Source: Alcanivorax sp. REN37
Lineage (GTDB): Bacteria; Pseudomonadota; Gammaproteobacteria; Pseudomonadales; Alcanivoracaceae
Direction of reading: 5' to 3'
Assembly: GCF_041102775.1 (NCBI RefSeq)
Contig: NZ_JBGCUO010000001.1
Span: 124,001 to 188,000, forward strand
DNA length: 64,000 nucleotides
The translations under genes and the position numbers were made by a program. Below are positions 1 to 7,340 of this stretch, piece by piece; the first letter of the stretch is position 1; every line of letters begins with the position of its first letter. The notes under the pieces are model-generated. The model saw only the letters and a list, made by a program, of their open reading frames with translations, was not told the DNA's origin and made no database searches.

Positions 1-70
1 GGCTTGTTGCGTTGCCGGGCAGGTTGCACCATGGGTGCCCGACCCGGTTCTGGAACAGGAGGCAAGCAGC

Positions 71-1444
71 ATGGCTGAACGTATTGAACGGGATTCCCTT
101 GGGGACGTGCGGATTCCCGCTGATGCCCTGTGGGGACCGCAAACCCAACGTGCGGTGGATAACTTTCCAATCTCAGGCCCGATGCCGGCGCCATTCATCC
201 GTGCGCTGGCGCAGGTGAAGTGGGGCGCTGCGGCGGCCAATGCTGAGTTGGGCTTGCTGCCCGGCGACAAGGCGGCGGCCATCCAAGCCGCGGCCGCCGC
301 CATTGCCGACGGCGCCCATGCGGAGGCGTTTCCGGTGGATGTGTTCCAGACCGGCTCCGGCACCAGCAGCAACATGAATATGAATGAAGTGATCGCCCAT
401 TTGTGCCAGCAGCAAGGCGTGGCGGTGCATCCTAATGACGATGTGAATCTGGGGCAGAGCAGTAATGACAGCGTACCCACCGCGCTGCATTTGGCCGCCG
501 CCGACAGTTTGAAAGATGGTGTGTTGCCGGCGCTGTCGGCATTGATGCAACAGCTCGACAAGCGTGCTGGGGAATGGGCTGACGTGGTCAAGACTGGCCG
601 CACTCACCTGATGGATGCCATGCCGCTGACACTGGGCCAGGAATTGTCTGGCTGGGTGGCGCAGCTGCAGTTTGCCGAGCGTCAGTTGCAGCAGTCCTAT
701 GAGGCTGTGTTGTCGGTGCCGCAGGGGGGAACCGCGGTGGGCACCGGCATCAACGCCGATCCCGACTTCGCTGCCCGCTTTGCTGCCGCGTTGGCGCAAC
801 GTAGCGGTCATCCGCTACAGCCGTTGGCGTCGCCGTTTTCTGGCCAAAGCGCATTGGACCGACCGCTGTCCGTGTCGGCGGCGTTGCGTGCGTTGGCGGT
901 GGTGTTGATGAAAATCTGCAACGACCTGCGCTGGATGAACTCCGGTCCGATTCACGGTCTGGCGGAAATCCAGCTGCCGGCGGTGCAGCCGGGTTCCAGC
1001 ATCATGCCCGGCAAGGTGAATCCGGTGGTGTGTGAGTCGGTGTGCATGATCGCCGCGCAAACCATGGGGCTGGACCAAGCCAACGTGATAGCTGCTCAAA
1101 GCGGTAACTTCCAACTCAATGTGATGATGCCGTTGATGGCCGCCAACTTGGTGCAGATGGCGGGCTACCTCGAACGGGGTATGGGCATTCTAGTGCCCAT
1201 GCTGGCCGGTATGCAGGCCAACCGCGAGCACTTGGCCGAGACGGTGGCGCGTAACCCGGTGTTGGTCACTGCGTTGAATCCCGTGATCGGCTATGAAAAG
1301 GCAGCGGATATCGCCAAGGAGGCCTTCCGCACTGGTCGACCGGTGCTGGAGGTAGCACGTGAATACACCGACTTGGACGACCAGGTGCTACGCCAGCTGC
1401 TGGACCCGGAGCAATTGACTCACGGGGGCATCCAAGCACAATGA
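71..1444 (+). CDS. fumC: Class II fumarate hydratase (fumarase C)
   Basis: Catalyses reversible hydration of fumarate to L-malate in the cytosolic TCA cycle; class II enzymes are iron-free homotetramers. The superfamily signature GSSIMPGKVNP lies at residues 308-318 and the catalytic-site segment TGRTHLMDAMPL at 175-186, with GSGTSSNMNMNEV further upstream. The 457-residue length is close to E. coli FumC (467). The ATG at 71 is preferred over one at 35 because AGGAGG sits 8 bases before it and homology begins at AERIERDSLG. An acyl-CoA synthetase follows after 102 bases on the same strand. The family call is secure; separation from aspartase or argininosuccinate lyase rests on the overall fumarase-type sequence. 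Confidence 0.95.
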   Translation: MAERIERDSLGDVRIPADALWGPQTQRAVDNFPISGPMPAPFIRALAQVKWGAAAANAELGLLPGDKAAAIQAAAAAIADGAHAEAFPVDVFQTGSGTSSNMNMNEVIAHLCQQQGVAVHPNDDVNLGQSSNDSVPTALHLAAADSLKDGVLPALSALMQQLDKRAGEWADVVKTGRTHLMDAMPLTLGQELSGWVAQLQFAERQLQQSYEAVLSVPQGGTAVGTGINADPDFAARFAAALAQRSGHPLQPLASPFSGQSALDRPLSVSAALRALAVVLMKICNDLRWMNSGPIHGLAEIQLPAVQPGSSIMPGKVNPVVCESVCMIAAQTMGLDQANVIAAQSGNFQLNVMMPLMAANLVQMAGYLERGMGILVPMLAGMQANREHLAETVARNPVLVTALNPVIGYEKAADIAKEAFRTGRPVLEVAREYTDLDDQVLRQLLDPEQLTHGGIQAQ

Positions 1445-1546
1445 ATCCGATTTTTCTCCGTCCTGGATGCGGCTGGGCAGGCCGCATTCTTGCGCTGTAT
1501 ACAACAAACGCACGGCCTGCGGCCGTGTCATAACGAGGAGTACTCC

Positions 1547-3181
1547 ATGACAGCACGACTGATCGCACGCACCCCGTCAGCAGTGGCCACGCAGATGGTC
1601 ATCGGGACCATTCTTGAAACCGGCGTGCGGACCAGCCCGAACCAGGAAATCGTCTATGCGGATAAATGCCGCATGACTTACCTGGAGCTCCAGCAGCGCG
1701 TTGGCCGTCTGGCCTCTGCACTGGCCGCGGCCGGCGTCAAAGCCGGTGATACCGTGGCGGTAATGGACTGGGATACCCACCGTTACCTGGAGTGCTTCTA
1801 TGCGATCCCGATGATGGGCGCAGTGCTGCACACCGTGAACGTCCGGCTGTCGCCGGAACAGGTGCTTTACACCATTAACCACGCCAAGGATGACGTCATC
1901 CTGGTGAACCGTGAATTCCTGCCGCTGATCGACGCAGTGAAGGACCGTATCGAAACGGTGAAAACCTTCATCCTGCTGGACGATGAAGGCGGTGATGTAC
2001 CGGCTGGTTTCGCCGGTGAATACGAAGCGTTGCTGGCACAGGCCGACAGCAATTACGCGTTCCCGGAGCTGGATGAGAACACCTGCGCCACCACCTTCTA
2101 CACCACTGGCACTACCGGCCTGCCGAAGGGCGTCTACTTCAGCCACCGTCAGTTGGTGTTGCACACTTTTGCGTTGCGCGCAGTGACCTCCGGCGACGGT
2201 CAGGGCCGCTTCAACCAGTCTGACGTGTACATGCCGATCACGCCGATGTTCCACGTGCATGCGTGGGGGGTTCCCTACCTGGCCACGCTGCTGGGCGTGA
2301 AGCAGGTGTACCCGGGCCGCTATGTGCCAGAGATCCTGCTGAAATTGCTGGTGACCGAGAAAGTCACCTTCTCGCACTGCGTACCGACCATTATCCAGAT
2401 GCTGCTGGGCAGTGAAGTGGTGCGTCAGCTCGACCTGAGCAAATGGAAAGTCATCATCGGTGGTTCGGCGTTGCCGAAATCGCTGGCCAAGGGCGCTATG
2501 GAGATGGGTATCGACATCTTTACCGGCTATGGCATGAGCGAAACCGGCCCGGTACTGACGTTGGCGAACCTGATGCCGCACATGGAGGAGTGGGACATGG
2601 ATGCGCAGGCGGATGTGCGCTGCCGTGCTGGCCGCCCGATTCCGATGGTCGATCTACGCATTGTCGACGGCAACATGAACAGCTTGCCGCACGATGGCAA
2701 AACCCAAGGCGAGATCGTGGTGCGGGCACCTTGGCTTACCCAAGGCTACTTGGACGATCCGGCTAATTCGGAAGAACTGTGGCAGGGCGGTTGGCTGCAT
2801 ACCGGCGATATTGGTGTGATTGACGCTGATGGTTACCTGAAGATCACCGACCGCATCAAGGATGTGATCAAGACCGGTGGTGAGTGGATTTCCTCGCTCG
2901 ATTTGGAAGGCCTTATTCTGCAACATCCGGGCGTGGCAGAGTGCGCTGTCATTGGTATGCCGGATGCAAAATGGGGCGAACGTCCGCTGGCATTGGTAGT
3001 GAAAAAACCAGATGCAGATGTGACCAGTGAAGCGATCCAAAACCTAGTAGCAGACTTCGCTGAAAAAGGTGTGATTTCGCGCTACGGCATTCCGGAAAAT
3101 ATCAAGTTTGTTGACAGCCTACCGCGTACTAGCGTGGGCAAGCTTGACAAGAAATTGATGCGTACCGAGCACCTTGGTTGA
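1547..3181 (+). CDS. Fatty acyl-CoA synthetase (AMP-forming, AlkK-like)
   Basis: Activates a fatty acid with ATP and CoA through an acyl-adenylate, feeding beta-oxidation or lipid storage. The adenylation-superfamily core [10 protein letters not shown] is present, as are the GYGMSETGP motif, the hinge region [19 protein letters not shown] and the C-terminal [11 protein letters not shown] with the probable catalytic lysine. At 544 residues it matches the medium/long-chain ligase class typified by AlkK of alkane degraders. The ATG at 1547 is chosen because CGAGGAG lies just before it; an in-frame ATG at 1490 has no ribosome-binding site and adds non-homologous residues. A strong terminator follows. 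Chain-length preference cannot be read from the sequence. It fits with the wax ester synthase and acyl-CoA dehydrogenase in this window. Confidence 0.88.
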   Translation: MTARLIARTPSAVATQMVIGTILETGVRTSPNQEIVYADKCRMTYLELQQRVGRLASALAAAGVKAGDTVAVMDWDTHRYLECFYAIPMMGAVLHTVNVRLSPEQVLYTINHAKDDVILVNREFLPLIDAVKDRIETVKTFILLDDEGGDVPAGFAGEYEALLAQADSNYAFPELDENTCATTFYTTGTTGLPKGVYFSHRQLVLHTFALRAVTSGDGQGRFNQSDVYMPITPMFHVHAWGVPYLATLLGVKQVYPGRYVPEILLKLLVTEKVTFSHCVPTIIQMLLGSEVVRQLDLSKWKVIIGGSALPKSLAKGAMEMGIDIFTGYGMSETGPVLTLANLMPHMEEWDMDAQADVRCRAGRPIPMVDLRIVDGNMNSLPHDGKTQGEIVVRAPWLTQGYLDDPANSEELWQGGWLHTGDIGVIDADGYLKITDRIKDVIKTGGEWISSLDLEGLILQHPGVAECAVIGMPDAKWGERPLALVVKKPDADVTSEAIQNLVADFAEKGVISRYGIPENIKFVDSLPRTSVGKLDKKLMRTEHLG

Positions 3182-3194
3182 TCTATGAAAAATA

Positions 3195-3227
3195 AAAAAT
3201 GCCCGCTGTTAGAGCGGGCATTTTTTT
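3195..3227 (+). terminator. Rho-independent terminator after the acyl-CoA synthetase
   Basis: ATGCCCGCT pairs with AGCGGGCAT around a five-base loop and is followed by seven T. A-rich sequence precedes the stem. Confidence 0.9.
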
Positions 3228-3434
3228 AAAAATCATTCGTTTATATTTCTATAAAAAATATATTTATATGGCCGTTTTTTAATTTGTAAATTAATAATTA
3301 CTAATTTTGTTCGCATCTGTAATTATATATTTTATAAGTTCATAAACTACTCTTCTAAGACCTGTCGCAGCACTACGCCAGTGAGTACATTGTCGACACC
3401 CGACGTTTGCCCTTCCAATACTGCCGGGTCACGG
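3228..3434. other. AT-rich intergenic island
   Basis: Between the terminator and the YgjP-type gene there is no convincing gene. The first ~130 bases are almost entirely A and T (runs of TATAAAAAATATATTTATAT type), in sharp contrast to the GC-rich surroundings. From about 3358 composition returns to normal and one frame there, beginning DLSQHYASEYIVDTRRLPF, reads like coding sequence, but it starts right after a stop codon with no initiation site. I could not identify it; it may be a gene remnant or chance. Confidence 0.5.
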
Positions 3435-3464
3435 CGGACAGCTCGGCCCCGCCTGTAATATACT
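3435..3464 (+). promoter_or_regulatory. Putative sigma-70 promoter giving a leaderless mRNA
   Basis: CGGACA (3435-3440) and TATACT (3459-3464) are 18 bases apart. Transcription would begin about seven bases after the -10, at or next to the ATG at 3472, and no Shine-Dalgarno sequence is visible. The -10 is good, the -35 moderate. Confidence 0.45.
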
Positions 3465-3471
3465 CGCGCGC

Positions 3472-4170
3472 ATGTCACAGACCGACCTGGAGCAGTACCG
3501 CGTCATTCGCAGTGGCCGGCGGACGCTGGAGCTGCGCCTGACGGCGGATGGAGAAGTAGAGGTGCGCGCCCCGTGGCGGGTGCCGGATGCCGAGATTGCT
3601 GCGTTTGTTGCCAGTCGAGGAGACTGGCTGCGGCGCGCCCGGCAACGGTTGGCCACGCGGCAAGCACCACTGGAACTGGCTCTGGAGACGGGGGCAGTAC
3701 ACCCGTTTCGCGGCAAGCCGCTGGTACTTGAGTTAGACTGCGCGCCCCGCGCCAGTGTGCAGCTGGAGGACGGACGCCTGTTGATCAGGGCGCCTGATCT
3801 GTCAGCGGCACCGGTGGCAGCGTTGCTGCAGGGCTGGTACCGGCAGCAGGCTCGACATTATTACGACGCAGAGATCGATCGCCATTTCCCTTGGTTTGCA
3901 GAGCGGGGGCATGCGCGGCCGGTGCTGCGGGTCAAACAAATGCGGTCCCGCTGGGGGTCTTTGTCGGCGCGAGGGTATATCAACCTCAGTCTGACGCTGA
4001 TCCAGCTGCCGGCGGAGTGCCTGGAGTACGTGGTTGTCCATGAGCTGTGCCATCTGGAGCACATGAACCATGGCCCCGGTTTCTACCGGTTGATGACGGC
4101 GCGCCTGCCCGATTGGCAGCCGCGCCGTCATTTGCTCAACCACTTGCCTCGGATAGCGCTTGCGTTCTAA
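3472..4170 (+). CDS. YgjP-like metallopeptidase (DUF45, M48-type zincin)
   Basis: Probable cytosolic zinc metalloprotein of the YgjP/SprT-like group. The zincin motif HELCH is at residues 189-193 within VVHELCHLEHMNHGPGFY, where the downstream histidine is the likely third ligand. The family segment RWGSLSARGYINLSLTLIQLP precedes it. The protein has 232 residues, like its relatives (about 230-240). The N-terminal half carries the usual beta-rich YgjP region (RSGRRTLELRLTADGEVEV). No signal peptide is seen. The start has no ribosome-binding site but lies next to a good -10 element, suggesting leaderless expression. The cellular substrate of the family is poorly known. Confidence 0.87.
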   Translation: MSQTDLEQYRVIRSGRRTLELRLTADGEVEVRAPWRVPDAEIAAFVASRGDWLRRARQRLATRQAPLELALETGAVHPFRGKPLVLELDCAPRASVQLEDGRLLIRAPDLSAAPVAALLQGWYRQQARHYYDAEIDRHFPWFAERGHARPVLRVKQMRSRWGSLSARGYINLSLTLIQLPAECLEYVVVHELCHLEHMNHGPGFYRLMTARLPDWQPRRHLLNHLPRIALAF

Positions 4171-4222
4171 ATGGCGCCCCCGCGACTGAAAAACACTCAT
4201 TGACAGGATCAGGGAGTTACCA

Positions 4223-5572
4223 ATGACTCAACCGATCGAGCGGCTGGACCAGCTGCTCCAGCAGATGCGGCAACGGGATCCGGGCGAACCGGAATTCCAC
4301 CAAGCAGTGGAAACCGTGCTGCGTGCGTTGTGGCCGGACATCGAAAACCGGGAAGAAATCTTTGCCGCCGGCATCCTCGACCGCCTGATCGAGCCTGAGC
4401 GCGTGATCCAGTTCCGGGTGCCGTGGGTGGACGACCAAGGTGTGGTGCGCGTCAACCGCGGTTATCGCGTGCAGATGAACAGCGCCATCGGCCCCTATAA
4501 AGGTGGCATCCGCTTCCACCCGTCGGTGAATGCCGGCGTGTTGAAGTTCCTGGCGTTTGAGCAAACGCTGAAGAATGGTCTGACCACGCTGCCGATGGGT
4601 GGTGGTAAAGGCGGCGCTGACTTCGATCCGAAGGGCAAGAGCGAGGGCGAAGTGATGCGCTTCTGCCAGTCCTTTATGACCGAACTGCAGCGCCACATTG
4701 GCCCCAACCTTGACGTGCCGGCCGGTGATATCGGCGTTGGCGCCCGGGAAGTGGGCTATATGTTCGGCCAGTACAAGCGCTTGAAGAACGAATTCACCGG
4801 CGTGCTGACCGGCAAAGGCCTGACTTGGGGCGGCAGTTTGCTGCGTCCGGAAGCCACCGGCTACGGTCTGGTTTACTTCGTTGAAGAAATGCTGCGTCAG
4901 AAGGGATCCGGCCTGGATGGTATGCGCGTGGCACTGTCCGGCTCGGGTAACGTGGCTCAGTACGCCATGCTGATGCTGGTTGAAAGCGGCGCCAAGGTGC
5001 TGACCCTGTCTGACTCCAGCGGCACGGTGGTGAACGAAGAAGGCTTCACCCGCGATCATTGGCGCGCGCTGATGACGCTGAAGAACGAGAAGCGCGGTCG
5101 CCTGAGCGAGCTGGCCGCCGAATTCAACCTCAAGTATCTGGAAGGTGAACGTCCGTGGGCCAATGTGTCCTGCGACGTGGCACTGCCGTGTGCCACTCAG
5201 AACGAGTTGGACGAGGCTGATGCGGCCGCGCTGCTGAAGAACGGCTGCTACTGCATCGCTGAAGGTTCCAACATGGGTTGCACCGCTGATGCGGTGTCCC
5301 TGTTCCGCCGTGAGAAAGTGCTCTATGCACCCAGTAAGGCGGCTAACGCCGGCGGCGTGTCAGTATCCGGTCTGGAGATGAGCCAAAACTCCCTACGTCT
5401 GCTCTGGACCGAAGGCGAGGTGGACGAAAAGCTGCATGCCATCATGCACGCTATCCACAACGCCTGTGTGAAGTACGGCCGCGACGGTGACCACGTGGAT
5501 TACGTCCGTGGCGCTAACGTTGCTGGTTTCATGAAAGTGGCAGAAGCGATGTTGGCGCAAGGCGTGGTGTAA
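4223..5572 (+). CDS. gdhA: NADP-specific glutamate dehydrogenase
   Basis: Catalyses reductive amination of 2-oxoglutarate to glutamate with NADPH, the ammonium-assimilating reaction of the hexameric small GDH class. Recognisable blocks are GPYKGGIRFHPSV, PMGGGKGGADFDPKGKS (substrate lysines), the DVPAGDIGVGAREVGYM stretch and the Rossmann motif GSGNVAQYA. The 449 residues match E. coli GdhA (447). AGGGAG is placed 6 bases before the ATG at 4223. It is followed by a hairpin shared with the convergent esterase gene. NADP specificity is inferred from similarity to the 450-residue GdhA class. Confidence 0.96.
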   Translation: MTQPIERLDQLLQQMRQRDPGEPEFHQAVETVLRALWPDIENREEIFAAGILDRLIEPERVIQFRVPWVDDQGVVRVNRGYRVQMNSAIGPYKGGIRFHPSVNAGVLKFLAFEQTLKNGLTTLPMGGGKGGADFDPKGKSEGEVMRFCQSFMTELQRHIGPNLDVPAGDIGVGAREVGYMFGQYKRLKNEFTGVLTGKGLTWGGSLLRPEATGYGLVYFVEEMLRQKGSGLDGMRVALSGSGNVAQYAMLMLVESGAKVLTLSDSSGTVVNEEGFTRDHWRALMTLKNEKRGRLSELAAEFNLKYLEGERPWANVSCDVALPCATQNELDEADAAALLKNGCYCIAEGSNMGCTADAVSLFRREKVLYAPSKAANAGGVSVSGLEMSQNSLRLLWTEGEVDEKLHAIMHAIHNACVKYGRDGDHVDYVRGANVAGFMKVAEAMLAQGVV

Positions 5573-5590
5573 CCACCTTCGCTGCCATGA

Positions 5591-5616
5591 CAACGGGCGC
5601 CTCAGGGCGCCCGTTG
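5591..5616. terminator. Hairpin between convergent gdhA and esterase genes
   Basis: CAACGGGCGC (5591-5600) pairs perfectly with GCGCCCGTTG (5607-5616) around a six-base loop. Neither side has a long T tract, so it could be a weak bidirectional terminator. Confidence 0.6.
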
Positions 5617-5627
5617 TGTTAACGGCA

Positions 5628-6278
5628 TCAGGCCAACCGCGCCAGCATCCAATCGCGCACATCATCCAGCTGCGGCATACACACTTCATGGCCCATGGGG
5701 TACCACTGTTCGGTCACCGGATAGCCCCACTGCTGTAACTGGCTGATGGCGGACTTACCACGTGCAGGCATCACCACTTCGTCATGGTGGCCGTGGTGGA
5801 CGGCGATCGGCAGATCATGATTGGCGTCGCTACGGATCAGCGAATCGCTGGTAGCCAGATAGGTGGAGCAGGCCAGTAAACCGCCCAGTCTCTGTGGATA
5901 ACTTAGAGCGGTGTGATAGGCCACCGCCCCGCCCTGTGAGAAACCAGCCAATACAATACGGTCTGCGGCCATGCCGGCGGCACGCTCGGCGTCGATAAAA
6001 GCAGCAATCTGTGTTGCGGAGTGCTGGACCCCTTCAGTATCCACCGCATCGTTGCGACCGCTGGCACGCAGGTCGTACCAGGCTGGCATGATATGGCCAT
6101 TGTTCACTGTGACCGGCATTTGCGGGGCATGAGGCAAAATGAAGCGTACCTTCGGCAACGCCAGATAACGGGCCACCGGTGCGAAATCATCGCCGCTGGC
6201 GCCGAGGCCGTGCAGCCAGATGACGCAGGCATCCGCCGATTGGGTGGGCTCGAGTCGCAAATGGGGAAGCAGAGACAT
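5628..6278 (-). CDS. Alpha/beta-hydrolase carboxylesterase (phospholipase/carboxylesterase family)
   Basis: Hydrolyses carboxylic esters, perhaps lysophospholipids or acyl-thioesters. The 216-residue protein has the oxyanion segment IWLHGLGASGDDF near the start, the nucleophile elbow GFSQGGAVA, the acid region PIAVHHGHHDEVV and a C-terminal histidine in YPMGHEVC, which gives a complete Ser-Asp-His set typical of the EstB/acyl-protein-thioesterase-like family. There is no signal peptide, so it is probably cytosolic. The ATG at 6278 has AGGA upstream; a longer frame to 6335 would add a non-homologous tail that runs through the DnaA-box-like sequences. It is divergent to the lipoprotein gene at 6433. 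Confidence 0.88.
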   Translation of the reverse strand: MSLLPHLRLEPTQSADACVIWLHGLGASGDDFAPVARYLALPKVRFILPHAPQMPVTVNNGHIMPAWYDLRASGRNDAVDTEGVQHSATQIAAFIDAERAAGMAADRIVLAGFSQGGAVAYHTALSYPQRLGGLLACSTYLATSDSLIRSDANHDLPIAVHHGHHDEVVMPARGKSAISQLQQWGYPVTEQWYPMGHEVCMPQLDDVRDWMLARLA

Positions 6279-6291
6279 GATCTGTTCATCC

Positions 6292-6344
6292 TGTGGATAA
6301 CTTTGTGGACACTGCGTGTAGGACCGGTGGAGCACTGTGGATAA
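6292..6344. promoter_or_regulatory. Pair of perfect DnaA-box sequences in a divergent promoter region
   Basis: TGTGGATAA occurs at 6292-6300 and 6336-6344, with a partial TTTGTGGAC between them at 6302-6310. It is the complement of the strong DnaA box TTATCCACA. A third exact copy lies at 5893-5901 inside the esterase gene. The matches are exact; a function in DnaA binding is inferred. Confidence 0.5.
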
Positions 6345-6432
6345 TCGCGGCAGCCTTTACAACTCCTTGCTTGAGTCAGCCCGGTCGCAGTCGCATGATG
6401 AATCGTCTTTTTTATTCAATGGAGCTTCTCTC

Positions 6433-7281
6433 ATGATGAGTCAGCGCACAGGCTTGTGGGCGTCTGCCCTGGTATTGGGTACTACTCTTGCCCTCAGCGG
6501 GTGTGACAAGCCGGCCTCGAAGCCGTCCGGCAATACCGAGACTAGCGCTCAAGGCAGCAGCTCGGAAAGCAACGTGCCGACGGCCAAGCGTGTACTCAAG
6601 GGTGAAGTGATCTATCGAGAGCGCGAGGCACTACGCGAAGGTTCTGAACTGCGTGTGCAGTTGAACGATGTGTCCCGCGCCGATGCGCCGTCGCGGTTGA
6701 TCAGCGAGCAGGTCATTAGTACCCGTGGCCAAGTGCCGATTGCCTTCGAGCTGCATTACGACGAGGCGGATCTGACCCGCGGCTTCACTTACAGCGTCGG
6801 CGCCAGCATTCGTGATCCGGAAGGCGATCTGCGTTGGATCAGCATGGATCACAACGACCCGAAGCTGGAAGTGGGCAAGGATCCCGCGGCGATGGAAATC
6901 ATGCTCGGCAAGGTGACCGACCCGGATGAGCGTATTTTGCCGGACGAGGCAGTCTGGAGTGAGCCGTGGGATAAAGCCCGCGAGCGTGGCGTGACCTTCC
7001 GTGCGGTCGGCAATGAGCCGGGCTGGTATCTGGAAGTGTCCGGCAAAAAACATCTCAAATTGGTAATGGACTACGGTGAAAAAGTCGCCGAGACCGATAG
7101 CTTCCAACTGCGTCCGGTGGAAAACGGTGACGAGTACCGCGCTGAGCTGGCCGGCAATCCGATCCGAGTAGTGGCGCTGCGCAAAGGCTGTGAAGATGAC
7201 ATGAGTGGCGAAGCGTTCAGCTACACGGTGGAAGTCGAGCTGGATGGACAGAACTACAAAGGCTGTGGCCGCACTTTATAA
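6433..7281 (+). CDS. Lipoprotein with YbaY/YscW-like and COG3650-like domains
   Basis: Predicted outer-envelope lipoprotein of 282 residues. A signal peptide ends in the lipobox LALSGC. After a Ser/Thr-rich linker, roughly residues 50-160 resemble the YbaY/YscW domain (LKGEVIYREREALREGSELRV, then the FELHYDEADL block). The C-terminal ~100 residues (TFRAVGNEPGWYLEVSG to the end, two cysteines) resemble the COG3650-type domain often fused to it. The start at 6433 is chosen because GGAGC lies 7 bases upstream and the signal peptide begins there; a second ATG follows at 6436. A bidirectional terminator follows. Role unknown; other members are thought to be envelope-stress or lipoprotein-chaperone related. 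Confidence 0.75.
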   Translation: MMSQRTGLWASALVLGTTLALSGCDKPASKPSGNTETSAQGSSSESNVPTAKRVLKGEVIYREREALREGSELRVQLNDVSRADAPSRLISEQVISTRGQVPIAFELHYDEADLTRGFTYSVGASIRDPEGDLRWISMDHNDPKLEVGKDPAAMEIMLGKVTDPDERILPDEAVWSEPWDKARERGVTFRAVGNEPGWYLEVSGKKHLKLVMDYGEKVAETDSFQLRPVENGDEYRAELAGNPIRVVALRKGCEDDMSGEAFSYTVEVELDGQNYKGCGRTL

Positions 7282-7294
7282 GCCATCGCACCAT

Positions 7295-7324
7295 AAAAAA
7301 AGCGCCCATTAGGGCGCTTTTTTT
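7295..7324. terminator. Bidirectional Rho-independent terminator
   Basis: The arm AAAAAAAGCGCCC pairs with GGGCGCTTTTTTT around ATTA, which gives a T tract on both strands and serves both the lipoprotein gene (+) and rapA (-). Confidence 0.93.
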
Positions 7325-7340
7325 GGGTTCCGAAAACGCT

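Noticed and set aside
4217-5059. 280-codon - strand frame under gdhA
   Set aside because: Antisense to a conserved enzyme; no domain; His/Gln-rich shadow composition.
6279-6432. Chromosomal replication origin in the DnaA-box gap
   Set aside because: Only about 150 bases, two complete boxes and no AT-rich unwinding stretch; dnaA, dnaN and rpmH are not adjacent.
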